Notes under the pieces: generated by a model
The model's input: only the letters and a program-made list of their open reading frames with translations
What the model was told of the DNA's origin: nothing
Database searches by the model: none
Program-made: the position numbers and the translations under genes
Shown: positions 25,163 through 34,100 of the stretch, in pieces
Layout: every line of letters begins with the position of its first letter
Position numbering within the stretch: position 1 is the stretch's first letter
NCBI GenBank assembly: GCA_963835585.1
Contig: CAWIGF010000003.1
Span: 617,494 to 681,493, forward strand
Source: UBA10107 sp963835585
GTDB lineage: Archaea; Nanobdellota; Nanobdellia; Woesearchaeales; UBA10107
Reading direction: 5' to 3'
Length of the DNA stretch: 64,000 nt

Positions 25163-25680
25163 TGGACTGCAAAGAGTGCGAAATAATAAAAAAGAGAAAG
25201 AACATAATCTACGAAGATAGCACTTCGTACGCATTTCTCTTGGATGCCCCGGTTGCCGCAGGACACATAGTCCTTGTTCCGAAAGAACATAATCCAATAA
25301 TTGAAAAGATTCCTGACGAAACAATGAGCCACCTGTTCTTTGTCGCGAACAAACTGTCATCGCTCTGCTTCCAGACGCTGCGGGCCCACGGGACAAATAT
25401 TCTCATACAGAATGGAGTTGCCGCTGGCCAGAAAACAACGCATGCGCAAATCCACATAATACCAAGATATGAAAATGACGGCTTGAACCTGCAATGGCAG
25501 CCAATAAAGATGACGGAAGACGACCTGTCGACGGCACAACTCATGCTTAGCGATGAAGTGGAAAAGGCACAGGATCAGCCGAAAGAGGAAAAAGAAATCA
25601 AAGAAGAGAAAAAGGAAGAGAAAGAAATAATTCCCGATAATGAAAATTACATGCTTCTGCAGCTGGAAAGACAGCCTTAG
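25162..25680 (+). CDS. HIT-family protein 2, catalytic His replaced
   Basis: 172 residues, translationally coupled to the first HIT gene. It starts with CKECEII (zinc-type Cys pair), then FLLDAPVAAGHIVLVPKEHN and AGQKTTHAQIHIIPRYENDG, so the middle His of HxHxH is Gln. The last 40 residues are a charged Glu/Lys tail followed by NENYMLLQLERQP. The tandem pair could form a heterodimer, as HIT proteins dimerise. The last bases overlap the convergent giant gene. Confidence 0.88.
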   Translation: MDCKECEIIKKRKNIIYEDSTSYAFLLDAPVAAGHIVLVPKEHNPIIEKIPDETMSHLFFVANKLSSLCFQTLRAHGTNILIQNGVAAGQKTTHAQIHIIPRYENDGLNLQWQPIKMTEDDLSTAQLMLSDEVEKAQDQPKEEKEIKEEKKEEKEIIPDNENYMLLQLERQP

Positions 25681-28600
25681 CCGAATATCGAAGCGAATAT
25701 CGAATTAAAGAAATCACTGATTGTCTGCGTAAACGAATTCTGTTTCATTTGGACAAACTGTAAATTTTCTCCCTGGGATGTCGTATATGTTGGCTGTGAA
25801 TAAACGACGACGATTTTTGCTTGCTGAGGTTGCACGTTTGAAATTTGAGCAGCCGTTGCAACGGTCCTTTGTGGCACGACTTGATTGACTGTTCTTACTG
25901 CGACTTGCGCCCTATGGGAAGTATGAATTACATTTGCGATTACATTACCGCTGCTGCTTCCGACTGTGTTCTGCGTTACGCCAACAAAAGTATTGTTTGT
26001 GATAGTGTTTCCCACATTATTGCTCATGATATTTATCCCGACTGTTGCGTTCTGTATCGTATTATTAGCAATTGTATTGTTAATCGCCCCAATCATCCCT
26101 ATGCCTGTGGTTGCATTGGTTATGTTGTTCTCCAAAAATGAGCTGTCGTTGACGTTCATCAAGGCCAATCCCTGATCGACAATATTGACTACGCCGTTGT
26201 TTGATACTGTAACGCCTATCGTTCCGGAATCAGTCACTATTCCCTGTCTGCTTCCATTGACTACATTTCCGCTGATTATTGAATTCGAACTCTGTTCGAT
26301 CTGGATTGCTCTGTCTATTATTCCATACAAAATATTTCCAGATACTATGTTGTTTGTTGAATTACCAGACAACATTATTCCCAATGTGCTTCCTGTTACT
26401 GTGTTGTTGATTACAGAATCGCCGTATGAATTTTCCTGGACATGGATTCCATATGTCGAACCGTTGACAAAATTATTCAATATTGTCGAATTGTATGTTA
26501 CTCCCGAAAAGATTATACCATTGTTGCTGTCTCTATTTGTAACTGGATTCTGAAGAATGTTATTCTCGATCGTTATTGCCGAACCACCATTGAATGTTGC
26601 AATTCCGTCTGAATAGTTTAACAACTTGCAATTTTTTATCACAACATTGCTTGCTCCGTTGACTGTTATTCCCCTGTGGCTCCACACTGAGATTCCATTC
26701 AACATTGCGCCATTGCAATCCAAAACTAGATTAGATGAGCGTATGAATATTCCGTCAGGGAGGTTGTAATATCCACTGCACAATGTCATGTTCTGTGTTA
26801 TGTTCATTGCGTCTATCGGAGTTGTGCATGCTGCGAGAGAATTCACATAATTGGCAGTAGCGTAGCTTGTGAAATGATTTACATCAAATGTGATTGTGCT
26901 TGGCGTGCATATTATATTTGTGCATGCTGGATTTGATGCGGCATTGCAGATACTTCCTATGTTTGTTGAGCTGAACTTTGTTGGCGTGGAATAAAGAGTA
27001 GGTACTGGTGAGCAGCTGCCTGTTGGATTTGCGATAGTTGCTGTTGCGCTAGTGTTCATCGCAGGTTCCGCTGCGCTATCCATGTAAACAAGGGAGTCAT
27101 TGATGAAAATGTCAGACATATTCGTGATGTTCAAATATTTATTGTAAAAGGCGACTTGATTCGTTCCACTAGATAATATAAGAGTATTAACTCCACCGCC
27201 ATATGTCCAGATATCCTTTCCGTTGTTTGAGAAAATGTTACTTGAAAACGTATTGTTATGTGCACCAGTGTCGATATAAATACCGTATGTTGCATTCATT
27301 ATCGTGTTTCCTGAAAAGAGATTGTTAAGTGATGATGAGTTGTTGTAGAAACTTACATCTAATGCAGCAAAGCCACCGATTACTGTATTGTTGATAAAAT
27401 TGCTGTTCTCCGAATAATCCAGATAATTATTCCCGTTATATAACAAAAGATTATTTGAAACTATATTATTGAAAAAAGATGTCAAATCGAGTCCTCCAAC
27501 GATGTTATTTTCTATAGTGTTATTCGAGAAAAGACTATTTGAAACCGAACCAGCGATGAGCCCGTCCCCTGGGTTGTTCATTATATTGTTGTTCAAAATC
27601 AAGTCACCAATCGAATTATTTATGTAAAGTGGATCATAAAATCCAGTAATCGAACAACCTTCTACGGTCACGTTGTTGACGCTCAAAACATCTATGCCAA
27701 ATCCGTTCAAGTTATTCCCAACCAAAACTGTTTGGTTACATTGCAGCACTATGTTTGAAGCATTGACAAATATGCCAACGCTAGTAAACGATCCGTTTGC
27801 CACATTATATGAACCTGAACAGAACATCACGCTTTGATTGACAACCATTCCGTTGAAGGGAACGACACAAGCAGGGTCACTTTCAAAGGAACCATCAAGG
27901 GAAAGAGCGTATACATTGTTGAACTCCGAGCCTACATATACAATCCCGTTGGATACTGCAGGAGAAGATATGTAATAGCCAGCAGAGAATTTAGCAATCT
28001 GATTGAGATTGGTTGCGTTGAGAGCGAAGACATTACCATTAAGAGAACTTCTGATTCCTGCTCCCACATAAACTATTCCATTAGATACTGCGGGGGAGGC
28101 ATAGACTACACTATTACTTCCTGTCGAGAAGTTAGCTATTTGATTGAGTGTTGTTGCATTGAGGGCGTATACTTCGCCATTTGTGGATTCCGATCCTACA
28201 TATACAATCCCGTTGGATACTGCAGGAGAAGAAAAAGCTAAAGCAGTTATTGATGCGTTCGTGATTTGCTTCATTGTTGTTGCGTTTAGAGCGTAGAAAT
28301 AATTATTTTCTCCGGCTATATACACCACGCCATTGGATACTGCTGGAGAAGAGTCAAAAAACGTGCTCACGGAGAAGTTCGCTACCTGGTTTAGGTTTGT
28401 CGCGTTTAGGGCGTAGACATCACCATTATCTGATCCTATGTAGACTATCCCATTTGATGCTGCAGGAGAAGACCATCCTAAACTATATCCTATTGAAAAG
28501 TTAGCTATCTGATTTAAGTTTGTTGCGTTGAGGGCATATATATTGTCATCCGTTGATAATATGTACACAATTCCGTTAGAGACTGTTGGGGAAGATAGAA

Positions 28601-29051
28601 ATATGCCACCGCTTGTGAAGCTCGCTATCTGGTTGAGATTGACTGCGTTGAGAGCGTAGACATCATGATTGCTTGAACCTCCTGATCCTACATACACTAT
28701 TCCATTGGAGACTGCTGGAGAAGATTCGATAAACCCGTCGCCTGTCGTGAAGTTAGCTATTTGATTGAGTGTTGTTGCGTTGAGGGCATATGTATAATTG
28801 TCCAATCCTACATATACTATCCCCTTGTATACTGCAGGGGAAGATGCTAATGTATTGCCTACTGCTGCATTGCCTGTCGAGAAGTTAGCTATTTGCGTGA
28901 ATGTTAAACTACCAATAATGTAGTGTTCGCCGTTTGATGATGTATGATTTGAATCATGCATGAACATGGGCCAGTCTTCCGCGAAGACGCCCATGATTAG
29001 TAAGGAGAAGATGAGTGCAAAAGACATCAATAACAACTTCATGTTTTTCAT
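25677..29051 (-). CDS. Giant surface protein C: PQQ-like propeller plus beta-helix
   Basis: 1124 residues. Signal peptide (1 to about 24, ending VFAEDWPMFMHD), then a propeller of about ten repeats with the phrase SSPAVSNGIVYVGS and YALNAT (about 27-385), then two right-handed beta-helix regions rich in Asn (NosD-like, about 400-650 and 745-1010). The C-terminus (about 1015-1124) is Gln/Val/Thr-rich and ends in an amphipathic FFNSIFASIF without a clear membrane anchor. N-glycosylation sequons are very dense. The N-terminal half is a close paralogue of giant B at 31107-36677. Likely exposed at the cell surface; ligand unknown. Confidence 0.82.
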   Translation of the reverse strand: MKNMKLLLMSFALIFSLLIMGVFAEDWPMFMHDSNHTSSNGEHYIIGSLTFTQIANFSTGNAAVGNTLASSPAVYKGIVYVGLDNYTYALNATTLNQIANFTTGDGFIESSPAVSNGIVYVGSGGSSNHDVYALNAVNLNQIASFTSGGIFLSSPTVSNGIVYILSTDDNIYALNATNLNQIANFSIGYSLGWSSPAASNGIVYIGSDNGDVYALNATNLNQVANFSVSTFFDSSPAVSNGVVYIAGENNYFYALNATTMKQITNASITALAFSSPAVSNGIVYVGSESTNGEVYALNATTLNQIANFSTGSNSVVYASPAVSNGIVYVGAGIRSSLNGNVFALNATNLNQIAKFSAGYYISSPAVSNGIVYVGSEFNNVYALSLDGSFESDPACVVPFNGMVVNQSVMFCSGSYNVANGSFTSVGIFVNASNIVLQCNQTVLVGNNLNGFGIDVLSVNNVTVEGCSITGFYDPLYINNSIGDLILNNNIMNNPGDGLIAGSVSNSLFSNNTIENNIVGGLDLTSFFNNIVSNNLLLYNGNNYLDYSENSNFINNTVIGGFAALDVSFYNNSSSLNNLFSGNTIMNATYGIYIDTGAHNNTFSSNIFSNNGKDIWTYGGGVNTLILSSGTNQVAFYNKYLNITNMSDIFINDSLVYMDSAAEPAMNTSATATIANPTGSCSPVPTLYSTPTKFSSTNIGSICNAASNPACTNIICTPSTITFDVNHFTSYATANYVNSLAACTTPIDAMNITQNMTLCSGYYNLPDGIFIRSSNLVLDCNGAMLNGISVWSHRGITVNGASNVVIKNCKLLNYSDGIATFNGGSAITIENNILQNPVTNRDSNNGIIFSGVTYNSTILNNFVNGSTYGIHVQENSYGDSVINNTVTGSTLGIMLSGNSTNNIVSGNILYGIIDRAIQIEQSSNSIISGNVVNGSRQGIVTDSGTIGVTVSNNGVVNIVDQGLALMNVNDSSFLENNITNATTGIGMIGAINNTIANNTIQNATVGINIMSNNVGNTITNNTFVGVTQNTVGSSSGNVIANVIHTSHRAQVAVRTVNQVVPQRTVATAAQISNVQPQQAKIVVVYSQPTYTTSQGENLQFVQMKQNSFTQTISDFFNSIFASIFG

Positions 29052-29222
29052 TTATTCAGTCGCCCCAATAGTAGATTTGCTATATATTAATGTCTATATA
29101 AATCTATCTGTTTAATTGTTATCACACAGTAGTAAAAAAATAACGCTAAAACAAGGCTTTAAACCCTTAGGAACGGACTTTTCACCCAAGCAGACCTATA
29201 AACTAGAAATTCTAATGAAAAA

Positions 29223-29480
29223 TCAACTATTGTTTTGTGCCAGAAGTATTGACTTTATCTGGTCATATTGCTGCTGGGTAATTTCTTTCTGCTCAAGCCT
29301 TGCGTTAAGATCGGAAAAAATAGATGACGATGAGGCCTGTTGCGTGGTCACGACATCGGAAACTGATGTTGCCTGCTGGACGTACGACTTGCCCCATGAC
29401 ATGACTAATACACCGATTATTACCGAGATAACAAGCAAAATGAATGTCGTCATCAACGGAGATAATCCTTTGTTATTCAT
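29223..29480 (-). CDS. Pilin-like protein with SHOCT-like C-terminus
   Basis: 85 residues. NNKGLSPLMTTFILL begins a type IV pilin-like N-terminal helix (about 5-27, ending VLVMSWG, as in archaeal pilin N-terminal domains). After a Ser/Gln-rich linker the end LEQKEITQQQYDQIKSIL has the SHOCT pattern. It follows the two small membrane genes on the minus strand. The combination suggests a small anchored adaptor; processing by the prepilin peptidase is possible. Confidence 0.68.
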   Translation of the reverse strand: MNNKGLSPLMTTFILLVISVIIGVLVMSWGKSYVQQATSVSDVVTTQQASSSSIFSDLNARLEQKEITQQQYDQIKSILLAQNNS

Positions 29481-29481
29481 T

Positions 29482-29793
29482 TTAGTCCTTCCTTCCTGTT
29501 TTGATGTATTGTTTCTGCAACAAAAGCATGTAAATGAAGCATAATATCATTATCATCTCGAACGCAGGGAATAACCATAATGGAAACGTCAACACGCCAA
29601 GACCAGCAAGCACAGTTATGACTTCCTCAACAATGTATACAAGCACAGCCGTAAGGAGAAGTTTCCACGGCTTAGAATAAGCAAATTTCTTGTCGCCATG
29701 CGAAAACAATTTTACGAAAAGCACCAACAATATCGAAACAAAGAGCAGATTATAATATGGGGCCACCAGTCCGAATGAGTCTCCCAGTGTCAT
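29482..29793 (-). CDS. Small four-TM membrane protein
   Basis: 103 residues from the ATG at 29793, which overlaps the stop of the upstream gene (ATGA). About three or four hydrophobic helices. Helix 3 contains VEEVITVLAGLGVL, similar in pattern to LQEVLGALRSF in the gene upstream, so the two look like distant paralogues. Family not recognised. Confidence 0.62.
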   Translation of the reverse strand: MTLGDSFGLVAPYYNLLFVSILLVLFVKLFSHGDKKFAYSKPWKLLLTAVLVYIVEEVITVLAGLGVLTFPLWLFPAFEMIMILCFIYMLLLQKQYIKTGRKD

Positions 29794-30086
29794 GCTGCCA
29801 CCTTTTCCTTCACTATATTTATCTGTAATACCAAGGCATAAATCAAAAGCAACAACATTATTGAAACATTGACGTGCGTTATCCAAGAACTTGAGTAAAT
29901 GTCAAAAGAACGCAATGCTCCCAGCACTTCCTGAAGCGCAAAAAGAATCAAAACGACTGCCAATGGTCTCCATGGTCTTAAGTCTTTCTTCTTTGAGACT
30001 GCAAACAGAGTCGCTGCAATAAGACCTGCCACAATAGACAAGAAAATATTTGCGATTTTCAGGACACCTGTCGTGAAGTCTATCAT
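29790..30086 (-). CDS. Small three-TM membrane protein
   Basis: 98 residues from the ATG at 30086, which has AGGTG five bases upstream; TTG 30101 and GTG 30092 are alternatives. Three transmembrane helices (about 8-28, 43-60, 70-90) with a basic loop (SKKKDLRPWRP). It is translationally coupled to the following membrane gene. Not recognised. Confidence 0.62.
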   Translation of the reverse strand: MIDFTTGVLKIANIFLSIVAGLIAATLFAVSKKKDLRPWRPLAVVLILFALQEVLGALRSFDIYSSSWITHVNVSIMLLLLIYALVLQINIVKEKVAA

Positions 30087-30130
30087 ATCCACACCTACCA
30101 ATTATGACTATTTAAATGTTTTGAACAAAA

Positions 30131-30919
30131 TCATTTTACCTGAGACTCTATGAACTCATATATTTGCTCGCTGCTATAATTACTGTCAGCACCTTGTATC
30201 ATGACATGACCAGTGCCGTTGACCCAGACTAATTTTTTCACGCTTGAATTGACTCCATTGTAGACAATTTTCGAACTTATCGTATTTACCCTATAATCAT
30301 CCGTGTACTGCATCAATAAAATAGGTTCATGAATCTCAGAGATGTTTTTCTGGACAACATCGGACAATTTATTCATCTCATCCACGCTTGCAACCGGAAA
30401 GACATCATAATTATAAGGCAGGTCGGCAGCTGAAATATTACGCGCACTATATTTTACAAAATATCTGAAGAACCATGCGTATTGCGCAAGATTATCTGTA
30501 AGTTTCAAGGCAGGAGCCAACGCGATTATGCCTGTGACATTCTCGTCCTCTGCCAGCTTCAATGCGAGAGAACCTCCCAACGACATGCCACCGACAAACA
30601 CATCTTGCTTCGATGATTTCAAAGAAATATACGCATCGCGATATGAGTTATACCATTCCTGCCATGTCGTTGTTGCCAAATCAGCAGGGCTTGTCCCATG
30701 ACCAGGAAGAAGCACAACAACAACAGTCATATTTCTTGCTGCGAGATAATCTGCAAGATATTGTTCTTCATGAGGAGAAGAACTAAGTCCATGAGTCAGC
30801 AAAACACCAATGCTTCCATTACCGACAACATATCCCTCGTTGCCAGGTTTGACTGTCCTATCGATTGTTGATGAGCATGCTATGAGGAATAAAACGAAAA
30901 CTAGCAAAAGTCTTTTCAT
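30131..30919 (-). CDS. Lipoprotein alpha/beta-hydrolase (esterase/monoacylglycerol-lipase type)
   Basis: 262 residues. A lipobox-like LIACSS at residues 12-17 anchors it outside the membrane. Alpha/beta-hydrolase signs are LLTHGLSSSP (oxyanion strand), GGMSLGG (nucleophile Ser), LMQYTDDYRV (acid) and NGTGHVM (His), so a complete triad is present. The substrate may be an ester lipid or glycolipid. Its start overlaps the 64-aa gene upstream. A second, different hydrolase domain is built into giant B just upstream. Confidence 0.85.
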   Translation of the reverse strand: MKRLLLVFVLFLIACSSTIDRTVKPGNEGYVVGNGSIGVLLTHGLSSSPHEEQYLADYLAARNMTVVVVLLPGHGTSPADLATTTWQEWYNSYRDAYISLKSSKQDVFVGGMSLGGSLALKLAEDENVTGIIALAPALKLTDNLAQYAWFFRYFVKYSARNISAADLPYNYDVFPVASVDEMNKLSDVVQKNISEIHEPILLMQYTDDYRVNTISSKIVYNGVNSSVKKLVWVNGTGHVMIQGADSNYSSEQIYEFIESQVK

Positions 30920-31110
30920 TTTATCACCTCGTTGTGCATCAGCCGAACAACATCCTTGAACTTCTCTCTAAGCAACGCTGGACTCTGTTCGTATGCTGCT
31001 ATAAACTTGCTGTAAACAACAGGAACCTTGTCCCTTTGATTGAGACGCACTGCCACTCTTGTCTGGACTATAAGATCGTTCAATAATTTCTCATGCTGTT
31101 CTATGTTCAT
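30916..31110 (-). CDS. Stand-alone helical tail-domain protein
   Basis: 64 residues, two or three amphipathic helices. The pattern ...VYSKFIAAYEQSPALLREKF resembles the cytoplasmic tails of giants A and B (YNDAVRAYKVLLPKKRKKFE). It overlaps both neighbours by a few bases (ATG within the stop of giant B). I infer a soluble partner or competitor of those tails. No enzyme motif. Confidence 0.65.
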   Translation of the reverse strand: MNIEQHEKLLNDLIVQTRVAVRLNQRDKVPVVYSKFIAAYEQSPALLREKFKDVVRLMHNEVIK

Positions 31111-34100
31111 TTTGAAAGCAACTCCTGTTTCAATTTCTTCAGCTCGGATTCGAATTTCTTTCGTTTCTTTGGAAGCAACACCTTGTAAGCCCTAACTGCA
31201 TCGTTATACAAATATGTTGCAATTTTCCTGTTTCTAGAAACCATCATTTTCGCCCTATTTACTATATTCCGAGTTTCCATGACGTCATATGGCTCTTTTC
31301 TTCTCAAAAGAAGAGCAAGAATAGCAATTACTGCAATCGCTCCGATAAGTGCCTCGCGGAATGGCTTGAAGTTCCATAGGAACAACAAAAGATTGCTGCT
31401 TGGTTTTTGTATGACCGCGCAATCGCTTGGACAGTTCTCAGGAGTTTTGCCAACACCACATACGCCATTTCCGCAATTGCACAACCCTGGACTTGGCTGC
31501 GCCGCTGGTTGCAGAGGAGTTCCTATTATCATATATTCCGTGTCAGGGGTGCATGTGCTTGAACTCAGTTGATAGTAATAGGAATGTCCTAACAATGGTT
31601 GATTCGTGCCTGCAGTGTTCGATACTTCCTTCGAAATTATGCTCTCTATGATCTGTCTTGACTCGAAATTATTCAAGAGATCAGTGTGAGTCGCATTGAT
31701 AGCCCAGAAATCAGTGCAATAATCATTGACAGGAATTCCACCTATATCTTGTGCGCTAGTTTCCAAGACAAGACCATCGTTGGGCTGGGTAATTGAATTA
31801 AATAAAGGATATGGTTGCGTTCCTGCAATAACAAGGTAATCAATTCCAGAAACACGAGGAATTTGCTTTCCAGCCAGAAGGTCGTTCATTACCACGCTAT
31901 TCAGGCTGAACAACTGCGCGACAGCATTGCTGTTGAGCAGGTAATTGAATGCCCCGCTTATCTGTGTTAGCGTCGTCCCGTTATTTGGAGCCGCTATGGA
32001 TATCACCTTCTGCACTTTATTTAGGAAAGAATATTTTTGCGACTGCGTTTCCTGATCTTGTGTGTAAGCATAGTTCAATGCGTCCTGCACGATGACGCCG
32101 CCAAGGCTATGGCCGACAAAATAAATGTAATCATATTTGTCGTTATTTTCCTGCAAGAAATCTGCAAGCATCTTTGCGTCATTATCAATCGTCTTGTCTG
32201 ACGGATACCCGTACGTCCAGACCTGCCATGGCTGGTTGGTCAATTCGAAATCATTGATCATGTCCTGGAATCTTGCAGGCGTAGTCTCGAATCCGTGCAC
32301 TAGAATTACTGCATCCCGCGAGCTTCCATTGTACACTTCATTCAAGCTTGATTTCTCGCAGTCCTGACAAATCAAACCCATCAACGCGACAGACATTGTA
32401 TTATTTGTTGTATATTGTGAAGGATTTTGCACAGTTAACGTCACTGTCTTTGAGCTCGTGTCAGGGTTGCCTCCAAGATATATCCATTGGTTATTCGTGA
32501 ATGCATATTCGGCGATGCTTAATTCATCGATGTTATTTTGCGAAACGTATGGTAGAGTTACGTTAATTGGTGCATTCACGCTTTTTGCATCAAAGGTTAT
32601 CAAAGTGGGAGTTCCGACGATTTGTATCGAAGGGTTCTTCGCCTCAGGAATCGCGGTTGATGGCTTGCCAATCGACAATGTGCCCTGCGCTTTTCCTGCA
32701 AATACAACCTTGGTATGGCCGGAGCTTACTGCATTCTGCCCGGGGGAAGAAATTACTTCAGTTAATGGAACTGGGAACAACTCTGGCGGAAGCACGGAAA
32801 TATTTCTTGTTATTGTCTGATACTGATTTCCGTTGCAATCAAGAGTAGTAACTGTATTAATGGTGACTTGCGAGCAGCCAGTTCCTGAGCACCGTAACGC
32901 AGTTACGTTGGTGTATGAATCAGGAATAGAAAGCTGAAGTGAAAATGACGACTGGTCGCAATTGACCTTGAATGGAGGGACTATGACTGAGTATCCTTTC
33001 TTTATCTGCGATGCAAATATGGATGTTGATGGTTGAACTGCAGACTGATGCGTAACTTGTGTTGATCCGAAATGAGTACATGCAAATTCATTAACGTTCA
33101 GATTGGCCCCACTTATTGAAGTGCCAATATTGGGAGAAGGCGCTTCACTCACCGGCTGAGATGGAGGTTGCTGCGGCGGTGGTGTAACTGGCGGCGGAGT
33201 CGGAATTGGTGTTGAGAAGACTGGATTGGACCCTCCTCCACCTGTCCGTGGTATTACGTATGAATAAACAGCATTAACCGTTCCTCCTCCATTTCCAAAA
33301 ACACTTATATTCGTATTTGGCGATGTTGGGTCTGTGACGCTTACATTGCCTGTCGTGTTCCATGAGAAGAATACATAACTTGAGTTCAAGAGGGTGTAAT
33401 TCAGCGTGTAGTTTCCAGGAGGTTGGCCTGTGATATTGAATGGAAGAGGAGTTTCATTTCCGATTTGAGTATCTACGCCATTTACTACTGCATAAAGTCC
33501 GCTGAATGTTATGTTTCCAAGATTGGCAGGATTGCTTGGATTAGTGTCTACTCCGTTGAATAAAAGCAAAGGCTGTGGAGGAGGTATAGGAATAATGGTT
33601 ATTACTTTCGCTGATGAGGTGTTGCTAGCTCCGTTTGAATCAACTACTGTGAGAGTGACGTTGTATTGCCCAGTATTTTGATATCCATACATTAAGTTTT
33701 GTAGATTAGATGTGTTTCCATCGCCGAAATCCCATGTCCAGTTCGTGATAGGATAGTATGATGAATAGGAACTATCTGTGAAATTTATGGTCTGATTGAC
33801 AAACGCTTCATCGAGGGGGTAGAAAAGTGGTGCTCCTGGGCTTGTAGGAGTGAAATTAGCAACCACTTCATCATAAGCGTAAACGACAGTTACCGTCCCG
33901 TTTCCAGTAACACTTACGTCTGTAGTCAGTGATGTAGAATTTGTGATGTTCACATTTCCTGCTACATTCCATGATTCAAACACGTAACTGGAATTCAATG
34001 GAGTGTATGTCATAGTGTAGTTTCCAGGAGTTATGTTTGTCACTGTATTTGGAAGACCCATTGTCACAGACTCATTAGTGAATAAATCAGCTATGAAAAA

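Noticed and set aside
29116..29544. 142-codon plus-strand ORF
   Set aside because: Antisense to the pilin-like gene; Cys/Trp-rich composition looks random. The minus-strand reading has a real pilin helix.
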